Positions 1 to 9,143 of a DNA stretch of 62,812 nucleotides are shown one piece after another. The number at the start of each line of letters is the position of its first letter. Position 1 is the first letter of the stretch. The stretch covers positions 1-62,812 of the forward strand of contig NZ_JAYMGI010000001.1 of NCBI RefSeq assembly GCF_035825295.1, given 5' to 3'. The notes under the pieces are model-generated. The model saw nothing but the letters and a program-made list of their open reading frames with translations, was not told where the DNA came from and made no database searches. Both the position numbers and the translations under genes were made by a program. This DNA comes from Actinacidiphila sp. DG2A-62 (GTDB lineage: Bacteria; Actinomycetota; Actinomycetes; Streptomycetales; Streptomycetaceae).

Positions 1-288
1 CACAGCGGCAGAAGCGAAACCCTCAGGGCTACCGGGATCGGACGTGCCGGTGCGCGGCGGAAAGGAAGACGAACTCGCGACGCCGCGCCGTAGCCGCAGG
101 CGAAGCCCCACGGCCAGCCACGACGTTCACCGCGCCCGCCACCTGGCGGCGGCGACTGCTCGGCAGGTGAGGATGCGAACGGCCCCAGCCCCCTGTGTGG
201 GGAGGCCGGGGCCGCGGTGCCCGGGAGGCCCGTGCGACGACGGTAGCGAGCGCGCCGCCTCCTGCCACCCCTGCGGACACGACGATCA

Positions 289-716
289 TCAGCCGGCCGT
301 GCGGGCCCCCATCGCGGGGTGTTCGTCTCGCAGGCGTTCCAGGGTGGCGGCGACGTCGCCGCGGTCGTCCTGGTCGGTCAGGAGACCGGTGATGAAGCGC
401 AGGAGGCTGCGGGCCAGGCCGATGCAGCCGGTGGTGGGGAGTCGCGTTGCCAGTCCCGCAGCGCGGACAGCAGGACGTCCCCGACGCGCTCCAGGATGAA
501 CGAGTCGGCGGTGGGGTCTTCGTCGTCCGGCACGGTGGTGACGGGCAGGACCAGGTCCTCGGTCAGCCGCAGCATGAGGAACGGCAGCTCGGGGTCGGCT
601 TCCTCGCGGCCGACGACATTGGCGCCGCCGCCGGCTTCGAGCGCCATGAGGTAGGCGAAGGCGCGGTCGACCTGCTCGGGAGTCAGCGGGGTGCGGGGCG
701 GGGCCAGGTACGGCAT
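289..716 (-). pseudogene. Frameshifted copy of the 142-aa gene at 11970-12398
   Basis: Mirror copy of the intact gene in the inner arm. One C is missing from a homopolymer near 435, which splits the frame into two overlapping open stretches. The break is probably a sequencing error in the outer arm rather than decay. Confidence 0.6.
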
Positions 717-852
717 GAGCGTCTCCTGTTCGTTGGCGGCCGCCGTGCCGGTCACGGCGGCCTTCCCGGACAGGCTCGGTCTCCTGGCCTGTGGATAGCG
801 GTCGGCGATCCGGCGGCGACTGTCCACAGGCCAGCGGCCCGAACGTGTCCGT

Positions 853-1467
853 ATGACGAGCGATCACGACGACAGCGCCCTGCCCGCACCCCGCCCGCCG
901 CGCGGTGCGGGGCCAGTTCCACGACGGCCTGGAGGCGGCGGAGCGCGCCGGAGTTCACCCGGCCGGTGCCGAAGGGTGCGGGCGCGCAGTTCCGGTTCCT
1001 GCTGGCCGGCGCGAAGGGCTCCACAGCGGCCGTAGCCGCCCGTCTGGGCATCTCCCGCCGCACCGTGCAGCGGTACGCCGCAGGCAGGCTCAGGCGGCCG
1101 CAGAAGGCCCTGCGGGCGGCCCTGGAAGAGGAGACCGCGCGGGACTGGCAGCCGGGGGTTCGCGCCCGGGTCCGCGAACAGGCCTCCTCCGGCGGCGGCT
1201 TGCTGATCGAGGCCCGTGCCCGGTTCGGGTTCCGGGCCGCGCTCGGCTCCACCGACGACCCGCGCATGCGGCTCATCCGGCAGACCGTCTCCCCGGACCA
1301 CGCGGGCCGGGACCCTCGCCGCCCGCGAGCGGGGCGCGACCGAAGCTGAGTTGCAGGAGCTGGTAGCGCAGGCTCTCGGATACGCCTACTTCGGGAATTT
1401 CGGTGATCGGGCGAAGGGGGTTGAGGCGGTATTCACCGACGTGGATTACATCGACTTCCGTTTTTGA
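853..1467 (+). pseudogene. Frame-disrupted copy of the second tpg-like gene
   Basis: Mirror copy of 11219-11833. Total length is the same (615 bases), but inserted and deleted bases near 890-950 and 1311 shift the frame in the middle. Start and stop codons are retained. Only the inner copy reads as a continuous Tpg-family protein. Confidence 0.6.
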
Positions 1468-1548
1468 GCGGGCCACGCGGGAGAGCTGGGTATACCTGGC
1501 TCTCCGAATTACCGAGCGGACCCGTTCCCGTGTGCAAGAGAGCCGCCG

Positions 1549-2294
1549 ATGCGAACGCCCCGGCACGCAGTCCACCGTCCTCCCGGCCCGCGCGAGGCGG
1601 TCGACCCCGCCCGCATCGGCCGGCGCGTGGTGCGCCGCCGCGCCACGGGCATGACCGCCGACGCGGTCGCGGCCGCGCTGGACGACGCGCGGTTCATGGC
1701 CCGGCAGGCATCCCGGCACGAGGACCTGGCCGACGACCCGCGCGGCCGGGCGGAGCTCGCGGAGTGGGAACGCATCGACCAGCTGCTCGCCGCCGCGGGG
1801 TCGGGCGCGGCTCACGACCCGCAGAGCGACGACGTCGCGCGGGCGGAGCTGGCGGCCGACGCCGCGGCCGCCGCCGCACGGGAAGCCGGCCTGCGCGAGC
1901 AGGCGCGGATCGAGGCCCGCGCGGATGAGCTCCAGGCGCTGCGCGAGCTCGGCACCCTGCACAGGCCGAACCCCGTCCGGGTGACGAGGCGGTGCGGGAC
2001 CTGCTCACCCGCCGCGCCGGCCACTACGTCCAGCGAGACCTTGACGCCTGGTTCGCGCACGCCCTGGCCACCGGCCGCGGCCACTACGCCGACCCGGCCG
2101 CCCGCCAGGCCGCTGCCGACCTCCTACCGCGCCCGATCCTCACCCACGCCGCGCTGCTGGCCGCCCTCGCCCGCCTCCAGCCCGGTACCGACGTCGACCA
2201 TCTGGCGTTCGCCGGCCGCCTCGCGAACGCCGACCCGGAAGCCGCCGCGGACCTGGCCGCCTTCCTGGACCGCGCCCTCGGCGGGCAGTCGTGA
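1549..2294 (+). pseudogene. Frameshifted copy of the 248-aa gene at 10392-11138
   Basis: Mirror copy that is one base shorter than the inner gene. A G is missing near 1960, splitting it into two open frames. The upstream part (to about residue 137) and the downstream part otherwise match the inner copy. Confidence 0.6.
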
Positions 2295-2558
2295 GCGCCG
2301 ACCGCACCGTCGCGGTGTGGGTGACGGTCTCGGCTGCCGGCACGCAGGGTGGAGACCCTGACCGCCGGTGGCCGGGTCCACGTCGACGTCCTGGCGCCGG
2401 TCGGCGAGGCGGACCCGGAAGACGAGGCCGACGCCTACAACCCGGTCTGCGACTGCCCGTGGGTGCCCAGCGACTGGTGCGATCCTTGCGGCGGCTGCGC
2501 AGCCTGCGGGGAGTGCACCCACCGCCCCGGACCGCCGCAACGCCGGGTGTCACGCTGA
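2291..2558 (+). pseudogene. Frameshifted copy of the cysteine-rich 88-aa gene
   Basis: Mirror copy of 10129-10395 with small indels near 2340. The GTG start overlapping the preceding stop is conserved, and the cysteine-rich C-terminal half is still readable in one frame. Confidence 0.55.
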
Positions 2559-3029
2559 CGCAGGGTGAGCGTTACAGCGGCCGGTGAGCGTGACACCTCG
2601 CGTTACACCACCACCGCGCCGCCCGGATGACTGAAGCCGCAGGTCAACGCACATCATGGCCACGCTTGGAGGGTAGGTCGGCGGTCTGCCCGGGGTTGTC
2701 ACGATCACCGTGATCACCGGCCAGGAGGGCCGATCCGGGCCCTTCCGGGGTGAGCGTGACAGCGTTACACCTGCCCCTGATCTCACCGACCGTGAGTGCC
2801 GCGCCCGGTCCGGCCGACCGGCCGCGCCTCACCTCAGCCCGGAGCCTGTCACCCCGTAACCATCCCGGGACCGGCTCGTTGGACACCGCGATCCCCCACC
2901 TCCGAAGCCCCGGAGCCAAGCCCCCACGGCGCCCGGGGCTTCGTGCTTCCCGATGTCCGGTCAAGGGGATACGGGCAGCCCTGCGGCCGCTACCGTGGCA
3001 TCAGCCCGCAAGCGCCCTGGAGGCCCGTG

Positions 3030-3278
3030 ATGAGCGACCAGCCCGCCCCCGACGACGTCCAGCTGTCAGCCGGCGGCCGCGAGGCACTGACCCCGGACGG
3101 GGCGCAGGCACTGCGCGCGTACGCGGCCCGCACCCGCGAGAACGCCGACCGCCTGGCCGCCGTCCTCGAGGACATCGCGCTCAACGGCCTGCCCGACCCC
3201 GCGGACTGCACGCCGTGGGAAGAGCTGCGGGAGCGCAAGCTCGCGCAGCTGCACGCCGCACGCGGCCACGTCGCCTGA
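3030..3278 (+). CDS. Second copy of the antitoxin-like 82-aa protein
   Basis: Mirror copy of 9407-9655 and, unlike most genes in this arm, still intact: same ATG, same 82 codons, same TGATG overlap with the next gene. It is described under the inner copy. If the outer arm is an artefact, this is not a separate gene. Confidence 0.5.
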   Translation: MSDQPAPDDVQLSAGGREALTPDGAQALRAYAARTRENADRLAAVLEDIALNGLPDPADCTPWEELRERKLAQLHAARGHVA

Positions 3279-3535
3279 TGTCGCGCCACTCCCGCCGCGC
3301 CCGCATCACCTTCAGCGAGTCGGCGGAGAAGCAGATCGAAGCCCTGACCGACGAAGCCGAGCTGCTCGCCTGGACCGCGCCCTGGCGGTGCTGTCCGTCG
3401 ACCCCGACGCCGGCGCCCGATCCCGGATCCCACCCCGGCCTGCGCGACTACCGCGACGACGTCGACGACGTCCGCGTGATCTACTTCGTCACCGCGCTGC
3501 GCACGATCGTGGTCGTCGCCTACATCGAGGCCTGA
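3278..3535 (+). pseudogene. Frameshifted copy of the RelE/ParE-like toxin
   Basis: Mirror copy of 9144-9407, six bases shorter. Losses near 3294 and 3370 put the middle third out of frame. Start and C-terminal sequence are conserved. Confidence 0.55.
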
Positions 3536-3598
3536 CCTGCTGCGCCGTACGGGTGACCGCCCTGGAACCGATCAGCGCATCGCGCTGACGATGAGGGC

Positions 3599-3835
3599 AT
3601 GACCACCTCCGCAGCCGACCGGCTCTTCCCAGACCACCGCGTCTTCCAGCGGATCCCTCACCGGATCCGGCTGGGTGCAGGCGCCGTCATCGTCACCTCG
3701 ATCGCCGCGGTGGCGCAGGCCGGCGCTGTTGTCGCCAAGTCCGCCATCGAGCAGCGAGGACTGACCCGGCGCGCGGAGATCAGGGCACAGACGCAGCGCT
3801 CGCAGCAGAGCACTCAGCCGGGCAGCAGCGACTGA
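3599..3835 (+). pseudogene. Copy of the 78-aa single-TM protein with altered N-terminus
   Basis: Mirror copy of 8844-9080. Compensating single-base changes near 3611 and 3680 give a different N-terminal third, but the transmembrane segment and the Q/S-rich tail are identical to the inner copy. Confidence 0.5.
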
Positions 3836-3919
3836 CCCTGTTGCTGGCGGGCACCACCACGCACAGCCCCTCGAGCAGCGCGCGGTGCAGCAGGACCACT
3901 TGGCCGTGCTCCACCGGGA

Positions 3920-4225
3920 TCACGGCCAGGTGGTCAGGGCGTCGACCAGGACGCGCAGCTGCAGTACGACGTCCTCGCCGGCGGCGGCCTGGTCCAGGAT
4001 GTCGGCGGCCGGCGCCAGGACGTCGATCAGCCGCCCGGCCCGCACCTCGGGCGCCACCTCGCGCAGGGCAGCGCGCAGGAAGTGCGCGTCCCACCGGCCG
4101 CGGGCGAGGCCTTCGGCAAGGTCCCGCTCTGCAGGGTCCGGCACCCAGGCGCCGGCCCGGTAGCTCTCCAGCAACACCGCCGCGTCCCGGCACAACGCCT
4201 GTCCCAGCGCACTCGTGGTCGTCAC
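3920..4225 (-). CDS. Second copy of the 101-aa hypothetical protein
   Basis: Mirror copy of 8454-8759. Its GTG start, 101 codons and stop are all preserved. It is described under the inner copy and is subject to the same doubt about whether the outer arm is real. Confidence 0.5.
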   Translation of the reverse strand: MTTTSALGQALCRDAAVLLESYRAGAWVPDPAERDLAEGLARGRWDAHFLRAALREVAPEVRAGRLIDVLAPAADILDQAAAGEDVVLQLRVLVDALTTWP

Positions 4226-4448
4226 ACAGCCCCAACGACACCCTGCCGTCGACGGCACGGGAGCAGTACGCAACGCACCGAAGCAACACCGGGCAGCACC
4301 CCGGTTGCTGCCCGGGCTGCTGCTTCGGTGCGTTGCTCCGGTTGCTTCGGAGCTTTGGGACAGTCGGGCATGGCAACGGCGCCGCACCTCGGGAGTGCAG
4401 CGCCGTCATCTGGGGAGCAACCTCTGGCCGCGTGGCCGTGAAGGCCGT

Positions 4449-4915
4449 TCGAGCTGGCGAGTGCAGGGAGGGCCGGGCTTCGGGTACGGGGCGTCCTCGC
4501 CCCCGTCGGGGTCCGGGTCGAAGTCCGCGCCGGTGCGCGGGTCACTGCTGCGCGGGGGGCGGATGTCGCCGGTGGGCAAGTTCAGCGGCCACATGAACGT
4601 GGCGGGGTCCTGGAGGTGGTTGAGCATGTGGGTCAGCGATTCGTAGCCGGCCAGCAGCGGGTGGATCAGCACGGTGCCGCGGCGCTGGCGGTCTCCGAGG
4701 ATGGCCCTTGTCGCGCAGCTGGCTGATCGCGCGGGACGGCGGCGCGTGATGTCGAGGCGCTCCGCGAGTTCCTGCTGCCTCACGCGGACCAGTCCGCCGG
4801 GCTCCTGGCGGGCGGTCAGGACGTCGAAGACGCTCACGGGCCGCGGGGCAGGCAGGGCGTTCGGCAGAGCCTCGAAGCATCCCCCCTCCGGGTTGTGGAA
4901 GCCGGGCGCGCTCAT
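4449..4915 (-). pseudogene. Degraded copy of the MarR/RepL-like gene
   Basis: Mirror copy of 7764-8228. Several substitutions and indels (near 4460-4480, 4708, 4780 and 4880) destroy the frame and replace the normal stop codon region. The ATG and its ATGA overlap with the upstream gene remain. Confidence 0.55.
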
Positions 4916-5258
4916 CGCGCAGGTTCCCCTCTCCCGACCGGAATGACGATCTCCTCGGCTGGTCAGCAGCGTGTCCTTACCCAGCTTCGCAAGCAGCGCG
5001 CGCTGCTTGCGACTGCCCCACCGGTAGTGGCGTAGAGCGGGTGCAGCCGGTACTGGCCGCGTCGCCTCCTTCCAGGCCGAAGTTGTGCCGGGTGAGCTCT
5101 CCGACGGCGCGGAGCACCTTCGACTGCGAGCAGCCGAACTTCCCACCGCCCAGGCTCGCCTGGGTCATCTCCACCAGGGCCTGCCGCCGTTCGTGGCGGA
5201 CGGTCATGCGGTCCAGCACGTTCCGCGAGGTCGCCGAGAGGGTCCCAATTTCACAGGC
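4912..5258 (-). pseudogene. Truncated copy of the RepL-like gene, joined to the hairpin array
   Basis: The outer arm matches the inner RepL-like gene only from about its codon 82 to the stop. At about 5245-5258 similarity fades and the sequence continues into the telomere-like hairpins, so the N-terminal 80 codons are missing. This junction is where the two arms stop being symmetrical. Confidence 0.55.
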
Positions 5259-5261
5259 GCT

Positions 5262-5471
5262 TCGCTCTGCGTGACCGCGCTTCGCGCGGTCTGCCCGGCT
5301 CCGCCGGGCCAACCCCTCCGCTTCGCTCCAGGGTTGACGACCCGCCATGCGGCGGGCTCCGCCCGCCTCCTGACGGCCCGTGGCCCCTCGCTCCGCTCGG
5401 GTCCAGGCGGTGCGCGCTGCGCACCGCAACCGGTGCCCGAACAGGCATCCGTGCGGCCCGCGAAGGGCGGG
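5262..5471. other. Telomere-like array of short-loop hairpins
   Basis: About 210 bases hold a series of perfect GC-rich palindromes with 3-4-nt loops. Stems lie at 5273-5280/5284-5291 (loop TTC), 5293-5299/5303-5309 (TCC), 5341-5346/5351-5356 (ATGC), 5351-5357/5361-5367 (TCC), 5408-5415/5419-5426 (GCT) and 5421-5426/5431-5436 (CAAC). Two pairs share an arm and could switch partners. Streptomyces linear-replicon ends are known for such packed hairpins in the 3' overhang, which Tap and Tpg recognise. No match to a named telomere class was recognised. The position at the turn of a palindrome and the Tpg/Tap genes nearby support the reading. Confidence 0.6.
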
Positions 5472-5875
5472 CAACAAGCAGGCTGACTAGAAGGGAGGGG
5501 GCGGGCGCGGTGGGCCGGCCCGGGCGGAACGGGGCAGGGGTGCGGCGGCCGGCGGGTGACTGGGGTGACCGGGCTCGAGCAGGGGGCGGGCAGGGGTGAT
5601 CGAGTGCGCGTGGGGTGGGGGTCAGTTCCGGACAGTTCCGGTCGCGGGGGCCAATCCGTGGTGCGTCAGTTCTGCGAGTGCGCTAGCCTCTGGACTCAGA
5701 CACCACCCCCGGAGCACACCCGCCCGGGGCGCATCGCGGCGTCAATCCTCGGTGCCTGCTTTGGCGGTTGAGTCGCCTAAATCGGCTCAGCGAATGCAAG
5801 GGAAATACGATCGCTAACCTGATTTCGACGGCGGGCAATTACCTCAGGCGGAGAACGGAAGGCTCAGCTGTTTTA
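5472..5875. other. G-rich region without a convincing gene
   Basis: About 400 bases between the hairpin array and the insertion sequence. The first half is strongly G-rich on the plus strand. Two direct copies of CAGTTCCGG lie 10 bp apart at 5623-5631 and 5633-5641, and a third partial copy (CAGTTC) occurs near 5667, so this may be an operator. No open frame here has a good start and coding character. Confidence 0.4.
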
Positions 5876-6766
5876 CAGCGGCTAACACAATGAGGTGGTT
5901 CGGTCCTGGTGGCCCTGTCCAGGGTGGTTGTTGCGCGTTCGGTTTGGTGTGAGTGCTGAGCCGTGGAAGGTGTCGGATGACTTGTGGCAGCGGATCGAGC
6001 CGCTGTTGCCGAGGCGGGAGCGGCGGTTTCGGTATCCGGGCCGCAGGCCGGTGCCGGACCGGGATGTGCTGTGCGGGATCTTGTACGTGCTGCATACCGG
6101 GGTGCAGTGGGAGTACCTGCCCAAGGAGCTGGGCTTCGGCTCAGGGATGACGTGCTGGCGGCGGCTACGGGACTGGAACGAGGCTGGAGTCTGGCAGCGT
6201 CTTCACGAGGTCCTGCTCGCCGAGCTCAACGCGGCCTCGCGCCTGGACTGGTCACGATGCGTGGTGGACTCTTCGCACGTCAGGGCGTTAAAAGGGGGCT
6301 CGCGACGGGCCCGTCGCCGGTCGACCGAGGCCGGGCGGGCTCGAAACACCACCTGATCACCGACGGGCACGGCACCCCGCTGGCAGTGCTGCTCACTGGC
6401 GGCAACCGCAATGACGTCACCCAGCTCCTGCCACTGCTCGACGCGGTTCCGCCGGTGCGCGGCCGACGTGGCCGCCCGCGCCGCAAGCCCGACTCGCTGT
6501 TCGCCGACCGCGGCTACGACCACGACGTCTACCGCGACCAGGTCCGCGCCCGCCGCATCGTGCCGGCCATCGCCCGCCGGGGAACCAGGCACGGCACCGG
6601 CCTGGGAACCTACCGCTGGGTCGTGGAACGCACCTTCGCCTGGCTCCACGGGTTCAAACGACTCCGCACCCGCTGGGAACGAAGGGCCGACATCCACGAG
6701 GCCTTCCTCAAACTCGCCTGCTGCCTCATCACTCACCGACAACTCAGCTCATTGTGTTAGCCGCTG
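5876..6766 (+). mobile_element. IS5-family insertion sequence, 891 bp
   Basis: It is bounded by 19-bp terminal inverted repeats reading CAGCGGCTAACACAATGAG (5876-5894 and, inverted, 6748-6766). A 3-bp TTA occurs directly outside both ends (5873-5875 and 6767-6769), which fits the TNA target duplication of several IS5 groups. One transposase fills the interior. Intact ends and target duplication point to a fairly recent insertion. The element sits in the asymmetric loop of the left palindrome, beside the telomere-like array. Confidence 0.85.
5949..6760 (+). CDS. IS5-family DDE transposase, two frames joined by -1 frameshift
   Basis: Catalyses cut-out and insertion of the surrounding element. 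The first frame (GTG start at 5949; an in-frame ATG lies at 5895) encodes the DUF4096-type N-terminal region and the first catalytic Asp in VVDSSHVRA. The second frame, one base back, carries the second Asp in FADRGYDHD and the Glu in RWVVERTFAWL. The frames overlap at A4G5 (6290-6298), a classic slippery site for programmed -1 frameshifting in this family. The two halves are therefore probably one functional protein of about 270 residues rather than a broken gene. Confidence 0.85.
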
Positions 6767-7031
6767 TTAGTGCCGGAATTCGGGGTGCGGAGGTACAGGA
6801 GCTGTGCGGCTGCCAGGCCGTGCGGCGGAACCGCCCACCGTGGTCGGCCCTGCCCTCTTACTTGCGGTCGTCGTGGCCGGTACTGCCCGGGACTCGGCTC
6901 CGTTGATGCCGCCCGCTGCCCGTCTGGAGTTTCGCCGCCGGGGCCGAGGTGGGCGGCGGGAGTGGGTGCCCGGGGTGGGATCGGAGGCGCGCCTAAAAGA
7001 TCAGATAGCGGCGCGGCGCTGACCTGCGCAA

Positions 7032-7074
7032 ACGGCACCGATGCATGCAGCCAGCGTGCATGCATCGGTGCCGT
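7032..7074. repeat. Perfect 18-bp inverted repeat
   Basis: Two 18-bp arms (7032-7049 and 7057-7074) with a 7-bp loop lie 136 bp upstream of the RepL-like gene; the arm reads ACGGCACCGATGCATGCA. There is no U-run, so it is more likely a protein-binding or origin-associated hairpin than a terminator. The rest of 6770-7200 shows no gene. Confidence 0.6.
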
Positions 7075-7153
7075 CGGGCCTGACTTGTATGCACGTAGGT
7101 GACTAGATCCACAGGGTCAAGGGACACGCCCGGCAGGTGCATGGATCCGCTGA

Positions 7154-7179
7154 ATAACATGCAGGCGCTGGTATGTTAT
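7154..7179. promoter_or_regulatory. Operator-like inverted repeat upstream of the rep operon
   Basis: ATAACAT (7154-7160) and ATGTTAT (7173-7179) form a 7-bp inverted repeat ending 30 bp before the GTG start of the RepL-like gene. It is conspicuously AT-rich for this replicon. Autoregulation by one of the two winged-helix products is a reasonable inference. Confidence 0.45.
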
Positions 7180-7209
7180 GCGGCCCCGACCTTGATCCAA
7201 GGAGAGCCC

Positions 7210-7767
7210 GTGGCCCAGCCCTTGAGGCGCAGCGAGTCCGCGCCCGTGCAGGCGGGACGGCTGGCTCCAGCTCCTGCGCCGGCGGACACCTTCGACGGGA
7301 TGGAGTCGGCGCGGCAGCTGCTGCAGTCGCTGGAGAAGCTGGCCCGCAAGGGCGGCACGTTCAGCACGAACCCGGACGTCAAGCCGTACGCCTTCTACGG
7401 CCAGCAGCACCTGAGCATGTCGCAGGTGATCCAGGCGAACCTGTGGAAGTTCAACCTGTCGGCGACCTCGCGGAACGTGCTGGACCACATGACCGTCCAC
7501 CACGACGACCAGGCCCTGGTGGAGATGACCCAGGCGAGCCTGGCGGTGAAGTTCGGCTGCTCGCAGTCGAAGGTGTCCCGCGCCGTCGGAGAGCTCACCC
7601 GGCACAACTTCGCCTGGAAGGAGCGACGCGGCCAGTACCGGCTGCACCCGCTCTACGCCTACCGGTGGGGCAGTCGCAAGCAGCGCGCGCTGCTTGCGAA
7701 GCTGGGTAAGGACACACTGACCACCAAGGAGATCGTCATTCCGGTCAGGAAGGAGACCTCGCGATGA
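7210..7767 (+). CDS. RepL-like winged-helix replication protein
   Basis: A 185-residue protein with a GTG start preceded by AAGGAGA. Residues about 85-155 form a winged-helix region with the pattern NLSATSRNVLDHM, then FGCSQSKVSRAVGEL (recognition helix), then YRLHPLYAYRWGSRKQR. This order resembles RepL-type plasmid initiators, which end the domain with a similar xNPLYxxRG-like wing. It overlaps the next gene by ATGA, so the two are translationally coupled. The inverted repeats at 7032 and 7154 lie just upstream and the nested stem-loop at 8343 just downstream, which suits an origin region. A MarR-like regulator is the alternative. Confidence 0.6.
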   Translation: MAQPLRRSESAPVQAGRLAPAPAPADTFDGMESARQLLQSLEKLARKGGTFSTNPDVKPYAFYGQQHLSMSQVIQANLWKFNLSATSRNVLDHMTVHHDDQALVEMTQASLAVKFGCSQSKVSRAVGELTRHNFAWKERRGQYRLHPLYAYRWGSRKQRALLAKLGKDTLTTKEIVIPVRKETSR

Positions 7768-8228
7768 GCACGCCCGGCTTCCACAACCCGGAGATCTTCG
7801 AGGTTCTGCCGAACGCCCGCCTGTCCCCCACGGCCCGTGACGTCTTCGACGTCCTGACCGCCCGCCAGGAGCCCGGCGGACTGGTCCGCGTGAGGCAGCA
7901 GGAACTCGCGGAGCGCCTCGACATCACGCAGGCCGCCGTCTCCCGCGCGATCAGCCAGCTGCGCGACAAGGGCATCCTCGGAGACCGCCAGCGCCGCGGC
8001 ACCGTGCTGATCCACCCGCTGCTGGCCGGCTACGAATCGCTGACCCACATGCTCAACCACCTCCAGGACCCCGCCACGTTCATGTGGCCGCTGAACTTCC
8101 CCACCGGCGACATCCGCCCCCCGCGCAGCAGTGACCCGCGCACCGGCACGGACTTCGACCCGGACCCCGACGGGGGCGAGGACGCCCCCGTACCCGAAGC
8201 CCGGCCCTCCCTGCGGCTGGCCGGCTGA
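7764..8228 (+). CDS. MarR/RepL-like winged-helix protein
   Basis: 154 residues coupled to the preceding gene by a 4-bp ATGA overlap. Residues 20-90 show a winged helix: LSPTARDVFDVLTARQ, RVRQQELAERLDITQAAVSR, and GTVLIHPLLAGY at the wing. The fold and the closing LxHPLLAGY echo the upstream RepL-like protein, so the pair may have arisen by duplication. The C-terminal 50 residues are acidic and Pro-rich. It probably binds the same DNA region or regulates initiation; which of the two starts replication cannot be told. Confidence 0.6.
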   Translation: MSTPGFHNPEIFEVLPNARLSPTARDVFDVLTARQEPGGLVRVRQQELAERLDITQAAVSRAISQLRDKGILGDRQRRGTVLIHPLLAGYESLTHMLNHLQDPATFMWPLNFPTGDIRPPRSSDPRTGTDFDPDPDGGEDAPVPEARPSLRLAG

Positions 8229-8342
8229 ACGGCCCTCACGGCCACGCGGCCAGAGGTTGCTCCCCCCAGATGACGGCGCTGCACTCCCGAGGTGCGGCGC
8301 CGTTGCCATGCCCGACTGTCCCAAAGCTCCGAAGCAACCGGA

Positions 8343-8409
8343 GCAACGCACCGAAGCAGCAGCCCGGGCAGCAACCGGGGTGCTGCCCGGTGCTGCTTCG
8401 GTGCGTTGC
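8343..8409. repeat. Nested stem-loop downstream of the rep pair
   Basis: A 19-bp arm GCAACGCACCGAAGCAGCA (8343-8361) is exactly complementary to 8391-8409, with a second GC-rich inverted repeat nested inside. Direct GAAGCAACC/GGAGCAACG-type motifs precede it. A structure of this size directly behind replication genes is a candidate origin element; a strong transcription terminator is the alternative. Confidence 0.5.
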
Positions 8410-8453
8410 GTACTGCTCCCGTGCCGTCGACGGCAGGGTGTCGTTGGGGCTGT

Positions 8454-8759
8454 GTGACGACCACGAGTGCGCTGGGACAGGCGTTGTGCCGGGACGCGGC
8501 GGTGTTGCTGGAGAGCTACCGGGCCGGCGCCTGGGTGCCGGACCCTGCAGAGCGGGACCTTGCCGAAGGCCTCGCCCGCGGCCGGTGGGACGCGCACTTC
8601 CTGCGCGCTGCCCTGCGCGAGGTGGCGCCCGAGGTGCGGGCCGGGCGGCTGATCGACGTCCTGGCGCCGGCCGCCGACATCCTGGACCAGGCCGCCGCCG
8701 GCGAGGACGTCGTACTGCAGCTGCGCGTCCTGGTCGACGCCCTGACCACCTGGCCGTGA
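8454..8759 (+). CDS. Hypothetical 101-aa helical protein
   Basis: GTG start inside GTGTGACG. The product is Ala/Leu/Arg-rich, predicted helical and soluble, with no recognised motif. It lies co-directional behind the rep pair but on the far side of the nested stem-loop. The longer open frame upstream (from 8292) runs through that stem-loop and has poor coding character, so the GTG start is preferred. Confidence 0.5.
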   Translation: MTTTSALGQALCRDAAVLLESYRAGAWVPDPAERDLAEGLARGRWDAHFLRAALREVAPEVRAGRLIDVLAPAADILDQAAAGEDVVLQLRVLVDALTTWP

Positions 8760-8843
8760 TCCCGGTGGAGCACGGCCAAGTGGTCCTGCTGCACCGCGCG
8801 CTGCTCGAGGGGCTGTGCGTGGTGGTGCCGGCCGGCAACAGGG

Positions 8844-9080
8844 TCAGTCGCTGCTGCCCGGCTGAGTGCTCTGCTGCGAGCGCTGCGTCTGTGCCCTGAT
8901 CTCCGCGCGCCGGGTCAGTCCTCGCTGCTCGATGGCGGACTTGGCGACAACGGCGCCGGCCTGCGCCACCGCGGCGATCGAGGTGACGATGACGGGCGCC
9001 TGCACCCAGCCGGATCCGGTGAGGGATCCGCTGGAAGACGCGGTGGTCTGGGAAGAGCCGGTCGGCTCGGAGGTGGTCAT
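8844..9080 (-). CDS. Small single-TM protein, 78 aa
   Basis: ATG start at 9080. A hydrophobic stretch at residues 28-48 (PVIVTSIAAVAQAGAVV) is flanked by a Ser/Thr-rich N-terminus and a charged, Gln/Ser-rich C-terminus, suggesting a small membrane protein. It runs opposite to the rep genes. No family was recognised. Confidence 0.5.
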   Translation of the reverse strand: MTTSEPTGSSQTTASSSGSLTGSGWVQAPVIVTSIAAVAQAGAVVAKSAIEQRGLTRRAEIRAQTQRSQQSTQPGSSD

Positions 9081-9143
9081 GCCCTCATCGTCAGCGCGAT
9101 GCGCTGATCGGTTCCAGGGCGGTCACCCGTACGGCGCAGCAGG

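Larger units (their letters stand above)
1..5258. repeat. Outer (left) arm of a large imperfect inverted repeat
   Basis: This arm is the reverse complement of roughly 7455-12715, and gene order and sequence can be followed base by base. It differs from the inner arm mostly by lost bases in homopolymers (for example four C instead of five at the site matching 12248). In its first 85 bases it aligns only with many small deletions. Error density therefore rises toward the contig edge, as expected of unpolished long-read sequence folding back at a DNA end. A real inverted duplication cannot be excluded from sequence alone. Confidence 0.85.

Noticed and set aside
1..5258. Counting the outer-arm genes as independent duplicated genes
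   Set aside because: Indel pattern and rising error toward the contig end point to fold-back sequence; they are listed as copies with lowered confidence.
5949..6760. Reading the IS transposase as a pseudogene because it is in two frames
   Set aside because: The overlap contains an A4G5 slippery run and the -1 direction expected for IS5-type programmed frameshifting, and all three catalytic acids are present.
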